Made by a program: the position numbers and the translations under genes
The notes under the pieces: model-generated
What the model was told of the DNA's origin: nothing
Databases searched by the model: none
The model's input: only the letters and a program-made list of their open reading frames with translations
Origin: Collinsella sp. AM34-10
GTDB taxonomy: Bacteria > Actinomycetota > Coriobacteriia > Coriobacteriales > Coriobacteriaceae
Length of the DNA: 64,000 bases
Assembly (NCBI RefSeq): GCF_003469185.1
Contig: NZ_QSIL01000003.1
Coordinates: 169,591 to 233,590 of the forward strand
Direction: 5' to 3'
Shown: positions 42,374 to 52,416 of the stretch, one piece after another
How the letters are laid out: every line of letters begins with the position of its first letter
Position numbering within the stretch: the first letter of the stretch is position 1

Positions 42374-44083
42374 ATGGGAATGTATCAGGGAGTCAACGCT
42401 TCCGAGGGCATCGGTATCGGCACCGTCATGGTCGCCGTCGATCCCGACTTGACGTTTGAGCCGCACGAGGTTGCTGATTCGGCAGCAGAGAAGGAGCGCT
42501 ATCAGTCCGCTCTTTCGGTCTTCTGCGAGAAGACCCAGGCTCAGGCCGACCATATGAAGGAGACGGTGGGCGAGGCCGAGGCCGAGATCATGAGCGGACA
42601 CATTGTCCTGGCTCAGGACCCGGGCATGACTGACGCCATCAACGCCGCCATTGACGGCGGTACCTGCGCCGAGCAGGCGCTCATGGACACCTCGACCATG
42701 TTCGAGAACATGTTCCTGTCCATGGACGACGAGATGTTCCGTCTGCGCGCGGCCGACATCGCCGACATCCGCACCGGTATTCTGGCCGAGCTGCTGGGCA
42801 AGGAGGTCGTCGACCTCTCCGTCCTGCCTGAGAACACCGTCGTTGTCGTGCACGACCTCACGCCGTCCATGACCGCCACGATCGATAAGGCCCACGTTGC
42901 CGGTATCGTCACCGAGACCGGTGGCCGCACGTCGCACTCCGCGATCATTGCGCGCGCCCTTGAGATCCCGGCTGTCCTTTCGGTTTCCAACAGCTGCACC
43001 GCGCTGCGCAACGGTATGACCGTTGTCGTCGACGGCGGCAAGGGTATCGTTGAGGCCGATCCCGACGAGGAGACGCTCGCTGCCTACACCGCCAAGGCCG
43101 AGGCCTTCGCTGCCGAGAAGGCAGCCCTCGAGGCCTTCCGTGGCAAGCCGTCCGTGACTGCCGATGGCATCAAGAAGATCATCGCCTGCAACATCGGTAA
43201 CCCCGATGACGTGCCCAACGCGCTCGATCACGACGCCGAGGCCATCGGTCTGTTCCGCTCCGAGTTCCTGTTCATGGACTCTGCTGAGCTTCCTTCCGAG
43301 GAGGAGCAGTTCAACGCCTACCGTAAGGTCGCCAGCGCGCTCAAGGGTGCTCCGGTCATCATCCGCACACTCGATGTGGGTGGCGACAAGGAGATCCCGT
43401 ATCTGCATATGGTCAAGGAAGACAACCCCTTCATGGGCTTCCGCGCCGTGCGTTACTGCCTGGCCAATCCCGACCAGTACAAGGTCCAGCTCCGCGCTCT
43501 GCTGCGCGCTAGCGCCTTCGGTGACGTCAAGATCATGATCCCGCTCGTCACCTGCGTCGAGGAGGTCTTGGCTGTCAAGGAGCTCGTCGAGCAGTGTAAG
43601 GCCGAGCTGACCGAAGAGGGTCGCAAGTTCAACGAGAACATCGAGGTCGGCATCATGGTCGAGACGCCCGCCGCTTCGTTGCTCGCAGACCGTCTGGCCG
43701 AGGTTGCCGACTTCTTCTCCATCGGCACCAACGACCTGATCGGCTACACCATGTGCGCCGACCGTGGTAACGACACCATCTCCAACCTGTACCAGGTTTA
43801 CTATCCCGCCGTGCTCCGCTCGCTCAAGAACATCATCGAGAGCGGCGTGAAGGCCGGCATCATGGTCGGTATGTGCGGCGAGGCCGCTGCCGATCCGCTG
43901 CTCGAGCCGCTGCTGATCAGCTGGGGCCTGGAGGAGTTCTCGATGAGCGCTCCGTCGATCCTGCGCGCCCGCAAGACCATCAGCCAGTGGACCAAGGCCG
44001 AGTGCGACGAGCTCGCCGAAAAGGCGCTCGCCTGCAACACTGCCGCCGAGGTCAAGGCACTGCTCGAGTCCGCAGCTCGTTAA
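42374..44083 (+). CDS. ptsI: PTS enzyme I (phosphoenolpyruvate-protein phosphotransferase)
   Basis: First enzyme of the PTS; takes phosphate from PEP and gives it to HPr. 569 residues. Phospho-His in TGGRTSHSAIIARALEIPAV; PEP-binding C-domain motifs FRSEFLFMDSAELPSEEEQ, GGDKEIPYLHMV, FFSIGTNDLIGYTMCADRGN and the Cys in VGMCGEAA. The start at 42374 sits 6 bases after GGAG; an ATG two codons on is an alternative. Confidence 0.95.
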   Translation: MGMYQGVNASEGIGIGTVMVAVDPDLTFEPHEVADSAAEKERYQSALSVFCEKTQAQADHMKETVGEAEAEIMSGHIVLAQDPGMTDAINAAIDGGTCAEQALMDTSTMFENMFLSMDDEMFRLRAADIADIRTGILAELLGKEVVDLSVLPENTVVVVHDLTPSMTATIDKAHVAGIVTETGGRTSHSAIIARALEIPAVLSVSNSCTALRNGMTVVVDGGKGIVEADPDEETLAAYTAKAEAFAAEKAALEAFRGKPSVTADGIKKIIACNIGNPDDVPNALDHDAEAIGLFRSEFLFMDSAELPSEEEQFNAYRKVASALKGAPVIIRTLDVGGDKEIPYLHMVKEDNPFMGFRAVRYCLANPDQYKVQLRALLRASAFGDVKIMIPLVTCVEEVLAVKELVEQCKAELTEEGRKFNENIEVGIMVETPAASLLADRLAEVADFFSIGTNDLIGYTMCADRGNDTISNLYQVYYPAVLRSLKNIIESGVKAGIMVGMCGEAAADPLLEPLLISWGLEEFSMSAPSILRARKTISQWTKAECDELAEKALACNTAAEVKALLESAAR

Positions 44084-44157
44084 TTTGGTATCAGAGGTAA
44101 CCGCGTGGTTGGAATGGGCCGGCCACGCGGCCCTCACATATACAGGGGGTACTGTAA

Positions 44158-45090
44158 ATGTTCTACACGCTAACTGCTAACCCGGCTGTCGACATGACGG
44201 TTTCGAGTTCTCCGCTCGAGCCCGACGAGAACGTCCGCACCGGCTCGGCCAGCTACACGGCTAACGGCAAGGGCCTCGACGTGTCCTTCGCCTTTAAGAA
44301 GATGGGCGTCGACACCGTCGCGCTCGGCTTCTTCGCTGGCTTCACGGGCAAGTTCATCGTCGAGGAGGTCATGAACCTGGGTTGCCTCTGCCGCCCGGTC
44401 TGGACCGACGGTATCACGCGCATTAACACCTACGTCAACGATGGCCAGCACGAGTACGGCATCCTGAACCCGGGTGCTCCGATCACGCCGCAGCACCAGG
44501 AGGAGCTCTACAACATCCTGGACACCGCGGGCGATCTCGAGTGCCTGATCGTTTCCGGCTCCGTGCCTCCCAAAGCTACGCCTGACTTCCTGGCTCAGGT
44601 CATGGAGCACGCTCAGGCTCGTGGCGCCGACGTCGTCCTGGACCTGTCCTCCGATAAGCTCAAGGAGCTCGCTCACAAGAAGCCGCTGCTCATCAAGCCG
44701 AACCATCACGAGATGAAGGCCATCTTCGGCGTGCCGGTCGACACCGACGACGAGGTTCGCGTTGCCATGAAGATGGCTCACGACGCTGGCGTTCAGAACG
44801 TGCTGCTCACCCGTGGTAGCCGCGGCGACGCTTACTTCTCCAACGGCGAGGACATCTGGTACGCCAAGCGTGAGTTCAACATCAAGCTTGTCTCTTCCGT
44901 CTGCGCCGGCGACTGCACCCTCGCTGCGTTCCTGCACAAGTGGTACAGGGATCGCGACAACGTCGAGGAGGCCATGAAGCTCGCTATGGCCACCGGCGCC
45001 AACGTTGCCGAGTCCGTCGGCATCGGCGACTTCGGTCACGTCGACGAGTACAGCAAGCGCGTTGCTGTCCGCAAGCTCGATCGTCAGTAA
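44158..45090 (+). CDS. fruK: 1-phosphofructokinase (first copy)
   Basis: Converts fructose-1-phosphate to fructose-1,6-bisphosphate. 310 residues, PfkB/ribokinase family. NPAVDMTV start motif, GKGLDVSFAFKKMG substrate loop, SGSVPP, and the C-terminal CAGDCTLAAF where the usual GAGD has Cys for the first Gly but keeps the catalytic Asp. It is 74 bases after ptsI. A terminator separates it from its paralogue. Confidence 0.88.
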   Translation: MFYTLTANPAVDMTVSSSPLEPDENVRTGSASYTANGKGLDVSFAFKKMGVDTVALGFFAGFTGKFIVEEVMNLGCLCRPVWTDGITRINTYVNDGQHEYGILNPGAPITPQHQEELYNILDTAGDLECLIVSGSVPPKATPDFLAQVMEHAQARGADVVLDLSSDKLKELAHKKPLLIKPNHHEMKAIFGVPVDTDDEVRVAMKMAHDAGVQNVLLTRGSRGDAYFSNGEDIWYAKREFNIKLVSSVCAGDCTLAAFLHKWYRDRDNVEEAMKLAMATGANVAESVGIGDFGHVDEYSKRVAVRKLDRQ

Positions 45091-45118
45091 TCGAAACGCG
45101 ACATATTCGTGCGCATGC

Positions 45119-45150
45119 GGCGCCCCGGTTTCGGCTGGGGCGCCTTTTTT
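45119..45150 (+). terminator. Terminator between the two 1-phosphofructokinase genes
   Basis: GGCGCCCC (45119-45126) / GGGGCGCC (45137-45144), then six T. The second kinase gene therefore needs its own promoter; a -10-like TATACT is at 45240-45245. Confidence 0.9.
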
Positions 45151-45279
45151 GTTCCGTCATTGGAGAGAGATGTTCTGCCGTACTTCATCGCTTCCACACC
45201 GTTCACCGAGTTGTCCTAGCCTTTTACCGATGGGTGGAATATACTTTCATCAACACGTTGCTTCGTGAAAGGAACATTC

Positions 45280-46212
45280 ATGATTTACACGCTCACTGCA
45301 AATCCCGCCATTGACTACAACATCGCCTGCGACGGCCTTGCTGCCAACACCGTCACGCGTACCCGTAACGCCGTCTACACGCCCAACGGCAAGGGTCTCA
45401 ACGTCTCGTTCACCCTCGATCACTACGGTGTCGACACCACGATTCTGGGCTTTTTCGCCGGTTTCTCGGGTGAGTTCATCGTCAAGGGCGCCGAGGCCCT
45501 GGGCGTGCCCGTCAAGCCCGTGTGGACCGACGGCATCACGCGCGTCAACGTGTTCCTCAATGCCGGACCCGACACCGAGTACAACATGGTCAACGCCGGT
45601 GCCGCCATCAACGAGGCCAACGAGCAGGAGATGTTTGAGCTCATCGATTCACTCGATGACATGACCTGCCTGGTCATCAGCGGCTCGCTGCCTCCCAACA
45701 CTTCCGAGGGCTTCCTGGCCGAGGTCCTGCGCCGTGTCAAGGCCAAGGGGGCCGAGTTCGTCCTCGACATCTCGAGCCATCAGCTGGCAGACCTCATTGC
45801 CATGGAGCCGCTGCTGATCAAGCCCAATGACGACGAGCTGCTCGACATCTTTGGCATTAAGGTGAGCGGTGGCGACGATGAGTCCGTCAAGGGCGCTATG
45901 GCCGAGCTGCACGCCAAGGGCGCCAAGAACGTGCTGCTGACCCTCGGTGGCGCCGGTGCGTACTTCTCCAACGGCGAGCACATCTGGTTTGCCAATCGCA
46001 CCTTCGACGTCAAGCTGCTGTCGACGGTGTGCGCCGGCGATTCCTCGCTCGCTGCCTTCCTGTCCGTATGGCACGACGCTCCCGAGCGAGTCGAGGACGC
46101 CCTGCGCCTTTCGATGGCTACCGGCGCCAATGTGGTCGAGTGCCCCGGTCTGGGCGATTTTGCCAAGGTGGACGAATATAAGAAGCACATCGAGGTTCGC
46201 CAGGTCTGCTAG
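45280..46212 (+). CDS. 1-phosphofructokinase paralogue (second copy)
   Basis: 310 residues, same length and layout as the preceding kinase: NPAIDYNIACDGL, GKGLNVSFTLDHYG, SGSLPPN, and CAGDSSLAAF at the end. It is clearly a tandem duplicate but well diverged. It could be a second 1-phosphofructokinase or a kinase for tagatose-6-phosphate or another sugar phosphate. GAAAGGAA precedes the ATG. Confidence 0.85.
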   Translation: MIYTLTANPAIDYNIACDGLAANTVTRTRNAVYTPNGKGLNVSFTLDHYGVDTTILGFFAGFSGEFIVKGAEALGVPVKPVWTDGITRVNVFLNAGPDTEYNMVNAGAAINEANEQEMFELIDSLDDMTCLVISGSLPPNTSEGFLAEVLRRVKAKGAEFVLDISSHQLADLIAMEPLLIKPNDDELLDIFGIKVSGGDDESVKGAMAELHAKGAKNVLLTLGGAGAYFSNGEHIWFANRTFDVKLLSTVCAGDSSLAAFLSVWHDAPERVEDALRLSMATGANVVECPGLGDFAKVDEYKKHIEVRQVC

Positions 46213-46235
46213 CAGCATCGATACGTCGTTGCCGA

Positions 46236-46271
46236 ACACCCGCTTTGGATTACCAAGGCGGGTGTTTTTTT
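46236..46271 (+). terminator. Terminator after the second kinase gene
   Basis: ACACCCGC (46236-46243) / GCGGGTGT (46258-46265), then T to 46271. Confidence 0.9.
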
Positions 46272-46408
46272 GCGCGCTGAACGTATGTGGCGTCTGCTGT
46301 CACGTTTTATCTAATCGATGACGCGATTGCGTGTGCGCGCTTTCTCGTTTCTTGTTAGACTTCTTGAGAACCATCGATTAATGTTTGCAGGCGCAGGAGG
46401 CCATAGCT

Positions 46409-47803
46409 ATGTGCAATGTTTCGCTCAACGGTACGCAGCCCTCAGATGCCTCCCTGCGTGTGCTACGTGCGCTTGAGGATGCTGGTCTTGAGGCCTGGTT
46501 CGTGGGCGGTTGGGTACGTGACGCACTGATGGGACGTCCTAGCCACGATGTGGACATGTGTTGCAGCGGCCTGTGGCAGGAGTCCAAAGCGGCACTCGAG
46601 GCCGTTGACATTGCGGTAGTTGAGTCGGGCATTAAATTTGGCGGCATCACGGCCATTTGCGATGGCGAGCGCATTGAGGTCACGACGTATCGCTTGGACG
46701 GTTTTTACACCGATGGCCGCCATCCCCAGAGTGTGGAGCGTGCGGCTTCGCTTGAGGACGATCTGGCGCGCCGTGACTTTACCGTTAATGCCATGGCTTG
46801 GCATCCCGATCGTGGTCTTGTCGACCGCTACGATGGCCAAGGCGACCTTGAGCGTAAACTTATCCGTGCCGTCGGAGATCCTAAGCGTCGCTTTAACGAG
46901 GACGCGCTTCGCATGCTGCGCGCGGTGCGTTTTGCCTGCCGTCTGGATTTTATGATCGAGCCTAAGACCAAACAGGCGCTTGCCGAGTGCTCGCCGCTGC
47001 TCGATGCCGTGGCACGCGAGCGCGTGGGCATTGAGCTCGAAGGCATTCTTTCGACCGGTCATGGGGGAGACGCGATGCTGCGCTACCCCGAGCTTATTTG
47101 CGCCGCCGTGCCCGAGCTTGCTGCGGGAAGGGGCTTTGACCAGTGCAGCGTCTATCATGCCTTTAATGTCTACGAGCATATCGCTCGCGTGTTGACGGTA
47201 GCGGGGGAGTTGGCACTGTGTGATGGCGTGGAGCCTTCGCCGAGCTTAATGTGGGCAGCGTTTTTGCACGACGTCTCCAAGCCTGATTGCTTTACGGTCG
47301 ACCATGCGGGCAGCGGCCATTTCTACGGTCATCCCGAGCTTGGCGCCAAGAAGGCGCGCGCCATTATGGATCGTCTGGCGCTTTCGCACGATTTGATTCG
47401 CGACGTGTGCCTGCTAATCAAGTACCATGACAAGCCGCTGCGTCCCGAGCGATCCTGCCTGCTCAATATGATGCGCGCGCTTTCGGGCGAGTGCGTCGAC
47501 ACGCCGCGCCTGATTGACGAGCTCATGGACCTTAAACGTGCCGATACGCTGGGCAAGGCGCCGTCGTGCTTCTATTACGTCGAGACGATCGAGGAGATGC
47601 GTTCGCTCGCCCACAACCTGCTTGAGGCGGGGGAGCCCTATACGCTCAAGATGCTTGCCATCAACGGGGGCGACTTGATCCGCGCTGGCGTCAAGCCCGG
47701 GCCGGAGTTGGGGCAGCTGCTCAACGCCGCCCTCGACGCTGTGATCGAGGACAATGTTCCCAACGAGCGCGAAGCCCTTCTGGCCCATCTGCACCTGGGA
47801 TAA
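46409..47803 (+). CDS. cca: CCA-adding tRNA nucleotidyltransferase
   Basis: Adds or repairs the tRNA 3' CCA. About 464 residues. The class II nucleotidyltransferase head has GGWVRDALMG and HDVDM; RRDFTVNAMAWH and RRFNEDALRMLRAVRFA are the RNA-binding neck motifs; an HD domain (FLHDVSKPDCFTVDH) follows. The ATG at 46409 has AGGAGG upstream; a TTG at 46385 is less likely. It stands just before the two tRNA-Glu genes, which already encode CCA. Confidence 0.92.
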   Translation: MCNVSLNGTQPSDASLRVLRALEDAGLEAWFVGGWVRDALMGRPSHDVDMCCSGLWQESKAALEAVDIAVVESGIKFGGITAICDGERIEVTTYRLDGFYTDGRHPQSVERAASLEDDLARRDFTVNAMAWHPDRGLVDRYDGQGDLERKLIRAVGDPKRRFNEDALRMLRAVRFACRLDFMIEPKTKQALAECSPLLDAVARERVGIELEGILSTGHGGDAMLRYPELICAAVPELAAGRGFDQCSVYHAFNVYEHIARVLTVAGELALCDGVEPSPSLMWAAFLHDVSKPDCFTVDHAGSGHFYGHPELGAKKARAIMDRLALSHDLIRDVCLLIKYHDKPLRPERSCLLNMMRALSGECVDTPRLIDELMDLKRADTLGKAPSCFYYVETIEEMRSLAHNLLEAGEPYTLKMLAINGGDLIRAGVKPGPELGQLLNAALDAVIEDNVPNEREALLAHLHLG

Positions 47804-47893
47804 ACATCCTTTGGTTCGTCCCAAATGGGCTACCTAATTGACCTGCGCTTTCCATAACCTCACGACAAAATCTGAGCAATTTGGAATTTCTTC

Positions 47894-47922
47894 TTGCGCT
47901 CGCGTTTTTTGTCCCGTAATAT
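47894..47922 (+). promoter_or_regulatory. Promoter of the tRNA-Glu pair
   Basis: TTGCGC (47894-47899), 17-bp spacer, TAATAT (47917-47922), 35 bases before the first tRNA. Confidence 0.65.
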
Positions 47923-47956
47923 ATCTCCTCGCAGCACGGCAGTGCAGATGTCATGT

Positions 47957-48033
47957 GGCCCGTTCGTCTAGCGGTTTAGGACGCCGCCCTCTCAAGGCGG
48001 AGATCACCAGTTCGAATCTGGTACGGGCTACCA
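47957..48033 (+). tRNA. tRNA-Glu (anticodon CTC), copy 1
   Basis: 77 bases including an encoded CCA. Acceptor GGCCCGT pairs with ACGGGCT; the anticodon stem CCGCC/GGCGG encloses CTCTCAA giving anticodon CTC; T-arm GTTCGAATC. The first acceptor pair is G-U. Confidence 0.95.
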
Positions 48034-48055
48034 CTTCTTTTCTGCTGACGCTTAT

Positions 48056-48132
48056 GGCCCGTTCGTCTAGCGGTTTAGGACGCCGCCCTCTCAAGGCGGA
48101 GATCACCAGTTCGAATCTGGTACGGGCTACCA
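48056..48132 (+). tRNA. tRNA-Glu (anticodon CTC), copy 2
   Basis: Identical over all 77 bases to copy 1 and 22 bases downstream of it. Tandem duplication of one isoacceptor. The CTC anticodon reads GAG, the predominant Glu codon in these GC-rich genes. Confidence 0.95.
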
Positions 48133-48142
48133 TGTTTTAGAT

Positions 48143-48174
48143 ACCCGGTCTTTCGTAAGAAGGCCGGGTTTTTT
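48143..48174 (+). terminator. Terminator after the tRNA-Glu pair
   Basis: ACCCGG (48143-48148) / CCGGGT (48164-48169) with six T. Confidence 0.85.
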
Positions 48175-48283
48175 ATTGCAAGTGGTCTGGTCTGTTAATC
48201 CCATTTGCCTCATAGCTTTACGTTTTGCTCATCTCCCATACGGGTACAATAAGCCAGGTACTTTGACGGTCAGAAGGAGCCTC

Positions 48284-49576
48284 ATGACGGAGTCCTCTCA
48301 GCATAGCCCAAAGCCCCAGGTCGAGGTTTCTGGCGGCGATGACAACAAGAGCGCGCGTCGCGGCGCTATCTTCATCGGCGTTGTGCTAATCGGCTACATC
48401 GTCTATCTGGTCGTGACCGGGCAGATGGGGCAGTTTTGGGCCGCTATGTCCAGCGTTCAGATGCCCTGGCTCTTTGCTGCATGCTTTTGTATGTTTCTGT
48501 ATCTTGTTTTTGGCATCGTGGCGTACGCAATTGCCGTTTGGCTCGACCCCGATTCGCCCGTCGGCATCCGCGACCTCATTTCGGTCGAGGCGAGCGGAAT
48601 CTTCTTTGGCAACTTGACGCCCATGATGATGGGCTCTACGCCTGCCCAGATTTACCGCCTGACCAAAGCCGGCCAAAACGTGGGCGAGGCAGGTGCCACG
48701 CAGTTCACCCGCTTTATCGTGTACCAGTTTGGCCTGGTGGCATGGGGTGCCATTCTGCTGCTCGCCCGTATGCCGTTTTTCGCCGAGCGTTATGGCGACA
48801 TGACGCTGCTGTGCGTCTTTAGTTTTGGCGGCCACTGCTGCATCCTGCTCGGCATCTTTGCCGTGGCGTTGATGCCCAAGACCGTCACGCGCGTCGCTCA
48901 TTGCATCATTAATTGGCTCGAGCGCGTGGGCGTCTCGGCTACAAAGATCGAGGGCTGGCGCACCTTTGTCGATGGCGAGATCTACTCGTTTTCCGAGAAA
49001 TTCAAACTCTCTGCCGGTCATTTTTCGTCCATGCTGCTCACGGTCGTCATCACTATGCTGCAGCTTGCGTTTTTCTACCTGGTTCCGTACTTTTTGATGC
49101 TCTCCTTTGGCCACCACGAAGTTGACTTTTTCTCGGTCATGGCCGCGAGCGCCTTTGTCCAGCTGCTGAGCTCCGCCGTTCCGCTGCCCGGCGGTACTGG
49201 TGGCGCCGAGGGTGGCTTCGCACTGTTTTTGGGTCACTTTTTTGGCACGGCCTCTACTGCCGGCTATCTACTGTGGCGTCTGATCACCTTTATCGCGCCG
49301 ACCATTTTGGCTGCCCCACTGCTGGGCCTTAAGAGCGCTCACAACGAGAGTATTCATGCGCGCTGGGATCGTGTGATGCGAAAGCTTGGACGCACGCCTC
49401 AGACGCCCTCTGCGCCCGTTAAGTCGCATCCTGCGTACCAGGTTACCGTGGACCCCAATCAGAGTGCTCAAAAGGCTGCTGTGGCCTCTAAGCCGGCTCG
49501 CAAGACCTACGTTCGTCAGACTGGCGACGGTATCCGCGTTTCCCCGGCGGCGCTCAATAAAAAGAAGCGGCCCTAG
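48284..49576 (+). CDS. Flippase-like membrane protein (lysylphosphatidylglycerol synthase TM / UPF0104 family)
   Basis: 430 residues, about eight hydrophobic helices. Family landmarks: SGIFFGNLTPMMMGSTPAQIYRLTKAG (the NLTP...G pattern), and a late LLSSAVPLPGGTGGAEGGFALF. It matches the membrane part of MprF without the synthetase domain. Such proteins are thought to move glyco- or phospholipids. The tail after residue 370 is basic and disordered. AGAAGGAG precedes the ATG at 48284. Confidence 0.85.
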   Translation: MTESSQHSPKPQVEVSGGDDNKSARRGAIFIGVVLIGYIVYLVVTGQMGQFWAAMSSVQMPWLFAACFCMFLYLVFGIVAYAIAVWLDPDSPVGIRDLISVEASGIFFGNLTPMMMGSTPAQIYRLTKAGQNVGEAGATQFTRFIVYQFGLVAWGAILLLARMPFFAERYGDMTLLCVFSFGGHCCILLGIFAVALMPKTVTRVAHCIINWLERVGVSATKIEGWRTFVDGEIYSFSEKFKLSAGHFSSMLLTVVITMLQLAFFYLVPYFLMLSFGHHEVDFFSVMAASAFVQLLSSAVPLPGGTGGAEGGFALFLGHFFGTASTAGYLLWRLITFIAPTILAAPLLGLKSAHNESIHARWDRVMRKLGRTPQTPSAPVKSHPAYQVTVDPNQSAQKAAVASKPARKTYVRQTGDGIRVSPAALNKKKRP

Positions 49577-49712
49577 GACTCAGTGGGCGAGTCGTGCGTT
49601 CTTGATGACGCTCGTCATTGCGATGTGAGTTGTAGGATAATCCTCTTACGTTGATTATCTCCCACATGTAGAGGACTTACAGGTGGGCTGTTGACATGAA
49701 GGGGACACGTCT

Positions 49713-50324
49713 ATGGCTACCACCAAACCGCGCCTTGACCGTCGTATCGTCCGTAGTCGCAATGCGATTCTTTCGGCGTTTGAGCGACTGCTTATGGAAA
49801 AGCCCCTGGCCGATATTACGGTGAGCGCTATCGCGCGCGAGGCAAATGTCGACCGTAAGACCTTCTACGTGCACTTTGGCACGGTCGACGGTTTGCTCGA
49901 CGCCATTGCCGTCGATGTGGTTGAGATGATTGTCGATTCGGTCGAGAAAACGCTTTCCTCCATGGGTGGCGACACCAACGAGCGCGCACTTGGCGCTGCG
50001 GCGTCCTTTTTCAAGACCGTTAACGAGGCACTGTGCAACAACCTTGTGCTTAATCGCCAGTTGATTGAAAACATTCCGCTCGACGACTTTATGGCTCGTC
50101 TGCGCGTGCCGCTCGAGCATGAGATTGCCGAGCGCGATCTGCTGCCCGTGGGCCTAAAGGACGAGATGTTCGATTTCTACCTGGCGTTTTTGCTGTCCGG
50201 CATTATCGGCATCTATCGCACGTGGGCGTTGTCGGACGGCTCGGTTCCCATCGAGCGCGTCTCGGCGGTCGCCAACGACCTGACTCTTAATGGCCTATCC
50301 AGCCTGGAATCTCGTTTCGAATAA
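49713..50324 (+). CDS. TetR/AcrR family transcriptional regulator
   Basis: 203 residues. The N-terminal DNA-binding domain has SRNAILSAFERLLMEKPL and ITVSAIAREANVDRKTFYVHF; the C-terminal ligand domain is not recognisable. It converges on the exporter operon across a palindrome, so regulation of that operon is possible but not shown by position. A small GGATAATCC palindrome is upstream at 49635-49643. Confidence 0.88.
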   Translation: MATTKPRLDRRIVRSRNAILSAFERLLMEKPLADITVSAIAREANVDRKTFYVHFGTVDGLLDAIAVDVVEMIVDSVEKTLSSMGGDTNERALGAAASFFKTVNEALCNNLVLNRQLIENIPLDDFMARLRVPLEHEIAERDLLPVGLKDEMFDFYLAFLLSGIIGIYRTWALSDGSVPIERVSAVANDLTLNGLSSLESRFE

Positions 50325-50346
50325 CACTAGCGCCTCGCCTTATCCT

Positions 50347-50423
50347 CCCTGAGTTGCGGTGAAATAAGGACTGAATTGGTCTTCTAGCGGCCTAAACAGT
50401 CCCTATTTCACCGCAACTCAGGG
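50347..50423. repeat. GGGAC-core palindrome, family A copy 2
   Basis: 27-nt arms 50347-50373 and 50397-50423, one mismatch, 23-nt loop. The inner 20 nt are those of the copy at 41546-41608. It lies between convergent genes (TetR and permease) and may terminate both. Confidence 0.85.
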
Positions 50424-50431
50424 TAGAGGTT

Positions 50432-51646
50432 CTACTGATAGCGCAGACACTCGACCGGATCGAGTTTTGCGGCGCGGCGGGCGGGGTAGAAGCCAAAGAT
50501 CACGCCGATGCCGACCGATACGGCAAACGCGAGCAGCACAGTTGTAATGGAGAAGCTCGGCGTAATCGTCCCGGTGGCTCCGAACTCGCTCATAATGCCC
50601 GAGTTGGCGGCAAAGAACGTGAGCCCCCAGGCCAGCAGATAGCCAATCACGACACCTAAAATGCCGCCGGTGATGCACAGCGCCGAGGATTCGGCCAAAA
50701 ACTGGGCGGTGATGTCACGTCGGCTTGCGCCCAGAGCGCGGCGAATGCCAATTTCGCGGATGCGCTCGGTCACGTTGGTGAGCATCATGTTCATGATGCC
50801 GATACCGCCCACAAGCAGCGATATGCCGGCAACCGCGCCCATGATGAGCGAGAAGGCGCCCATAAAGGAGTTGAGGGCATCGATAGCGCTCTTCATGGAG
50901 CTTGCCGACACGCTTTCATAATCGTCGTCCTCCGAGATACCCTTCATGCTGCGAACTTTGGATTCGATCGTCTTGCAGAGCTCGTCCATATCGGTGCCCT
51001 CGGCGGCGAGTGCCGTCACGCTGGGAAACGACGGATTGTCATCGCCGTAGAGCTCGGAGATCGTTGCTCGTGGCATGTACAGGCTCAGCGAACCCATGGA
51101 GTCGTTGCCGCCGTCGATGACGCCAATGATCTGTACGTCTCCGCTCGAAACCTTGATGGTCTTGCCAATCGCGTCCTGTTCGTTGCCGTACAGTTGATCG
51201 GCGCCGCCGCGGCCAATGAGCGCCACGTGCGCGCCGGATTTGGACTCGATGTCGCTATAGGTGCGACCGGCGACGATCTTGCTGGCGCCCACGGCGTCGA
51301 GCATGTCGCTATCGACGCCCTGTGCCATGACGGTATAGCTCTTATCTCCAACTCTGTACTCGGAATAGGCGCTGTCGACGATGCCGATCTGCTCAATTTG
51401 CGGCACCATTTTTCGTAGCTTTTCAACATCCGAATCGGTGAGCTCTTGGGACGAGTAGATCTGCACCATGCGGGCCGCGTTGAGGCCCAAGCTGTTGACC
51501 AGGCTGTTTTGGATGCCGCCGATGAGCGAGGTCATGGCTATGACCGAGGCGATGCCAATGACGATACCTAGGATAGTGAGCAGGCTACGTCCCTTGTTGG
51601 CCTCGAGCGAGTGCAGGGCTTCTTGGACAAGATCGCGGGTGCTCAT
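50432..51646 (-). CDS. MacB-type ABC transporter permease
   Basis: 404 residues. One N-terminal helix, a large extracytoplasmic MacB_PCD domain (about 45-240), then three helices, the FtsX layout. [23 protein letters not shown] is a strong family motif. With the next two genes it makes a MacAB-like tripartite exporter, adapted to a Gram-positive envelope. The exported compound is unknown. Its start overlaps the stop of the ATPase gene by 4 bases. Confidence 0.92.
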   Translation of the reverse strand: MSTRDLVQEALHSLEANKGRSLLTILGIVIGIASVIAMTSLIGGIQNSLVNSLGLNAARMVQIYSSQELTDSDVEKLRKMVPQIEQIGIVDSAYSEYRVGDKSYTVMAQGVDSDMLDAVGASKIVAGRTYSDIESKSGAHVALIGRGGADQLYGNEQDAIGKTIKVSSGDVQIIGVIDGGNDSMGSLSLYMPRATISELYGDDNPSFPSVTALAAEGTDMDELCKTIESKVRSMKGISEDDDYESVSASSMKSAIDALNSFMGAFSLIMGAVAGISLLVGGIGIMNMMLTNVTERIREIGIRRALGASRRDITAQFLAESSALCITGGILGVVIGYLLAWGLTFFAANSGIMSEFGATGTITPSFSITTVLLAFAVSVGIGVIFGFYPARRAAKLDPVECLRYQ

Positions 51647-52416
51647 GCCTTCGCTCCTTTCGACGGTGTAGAAGGTACATCAATCGCGGGTAGGCTGCTG
51701 ACGGCCCCGTGTAGCGTATACGGCACATGCGTGATATATGCGCCGTCATGGATTCGCCCGTCGCGAATGGTCACGGCTCGGTCGGCCTCGGCGGCAATGC
51801 CCGGGTCGTGCGTGATGAGCACAACGGTCTTACCGCGCTCTTGGAGCTTGTGGAAGGTTTCCATGACGAGTGCCCCGGTTGCCGAGTCTAGGTTTCCCGT
51901 GGGCTCGTCCGCCAGGATGATGGGCGGATCGTTGACGAGGGCGCGCGCGATGGCGACGCGCTGCATCTGTCCGCCCGAGAGTTCTGATATGCGGTGGTCC
52001 CAATGGTCGACCGGTAGTGTGACGGCTTGCAGCGCGTGCACGGCGCGCATTTCGCGTTGACTGCGCGGCACATTGGTGTAGGACAGCGGCAACATGACGT
52101 TTTCGATAACCGACAGACGTGGCAGCAGATTGAAACTCTGAAAGACAAAGCCGATGCTCAGCGCACGCACCTCGGTGAGCTCATCATCGTCGAGTTCGGC
52201 GACATTGAGCCCCTGCAGGTAATAGTCGCCCGCCGTCGGTTTGTCCAAGCAACCCAGGATATTCATGAGCGTCGACTTGCCCGAGCCCGAGGGGCCGGTG
52301 ATGGCGACGAACTCACCGGGGTCTACCGCCAGGCTCACATTGTGCAGAATGTGAGCGCAACCGGCCTCGCTCTCAAAGATGCGGTGCACGTTGCGGATGT
52401 CAATGACGGGGCGCAT
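51643..52416 (-). CDS. MacB-type ABC transporter ATPase
   Basis: 257 residues. Walker [17 protein letters not shown]-loop [11 protein letters not shown], signature [15 protein letters not shown], Walker [12 protein letters not shown] and the H-loop VLITHD. LolD/MacB subfamily. It starts at the stop of the HlyD-like gene (TAATG overlap), so the three genes are one operon. Confidence 0.93.
   Translation of the reverse strand: MRPVIDIRNVHRIFESEAGCAHILHNVSLAVDPGEFVAITGPSGSGKSTLMNILGCLDKPTAGDYYLQGLNVAELDDDELTEVRALSIGFVFQSFNLLPRLSVIENVMLPLSYTNVPRSQREMRAVHALQAVTLPVDHWDHRISELSGGQMQRVAIARALVNDPPIILADEPTGNLDSATGALVMETFHKLQERGKTVVLITHDPGIAAEADRAVTIRDGRIHDGAYITHVPYTLHGAVSSLPAIDVPSTPSKGAKA

Noticed and set aside
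47957..48132. Direct repeats that could suggest a CRISPR array
   Set aside because: They are two identical tRNA-Glu genes; no CRISPR repeat-spacer pattern or cas gene is in the window.
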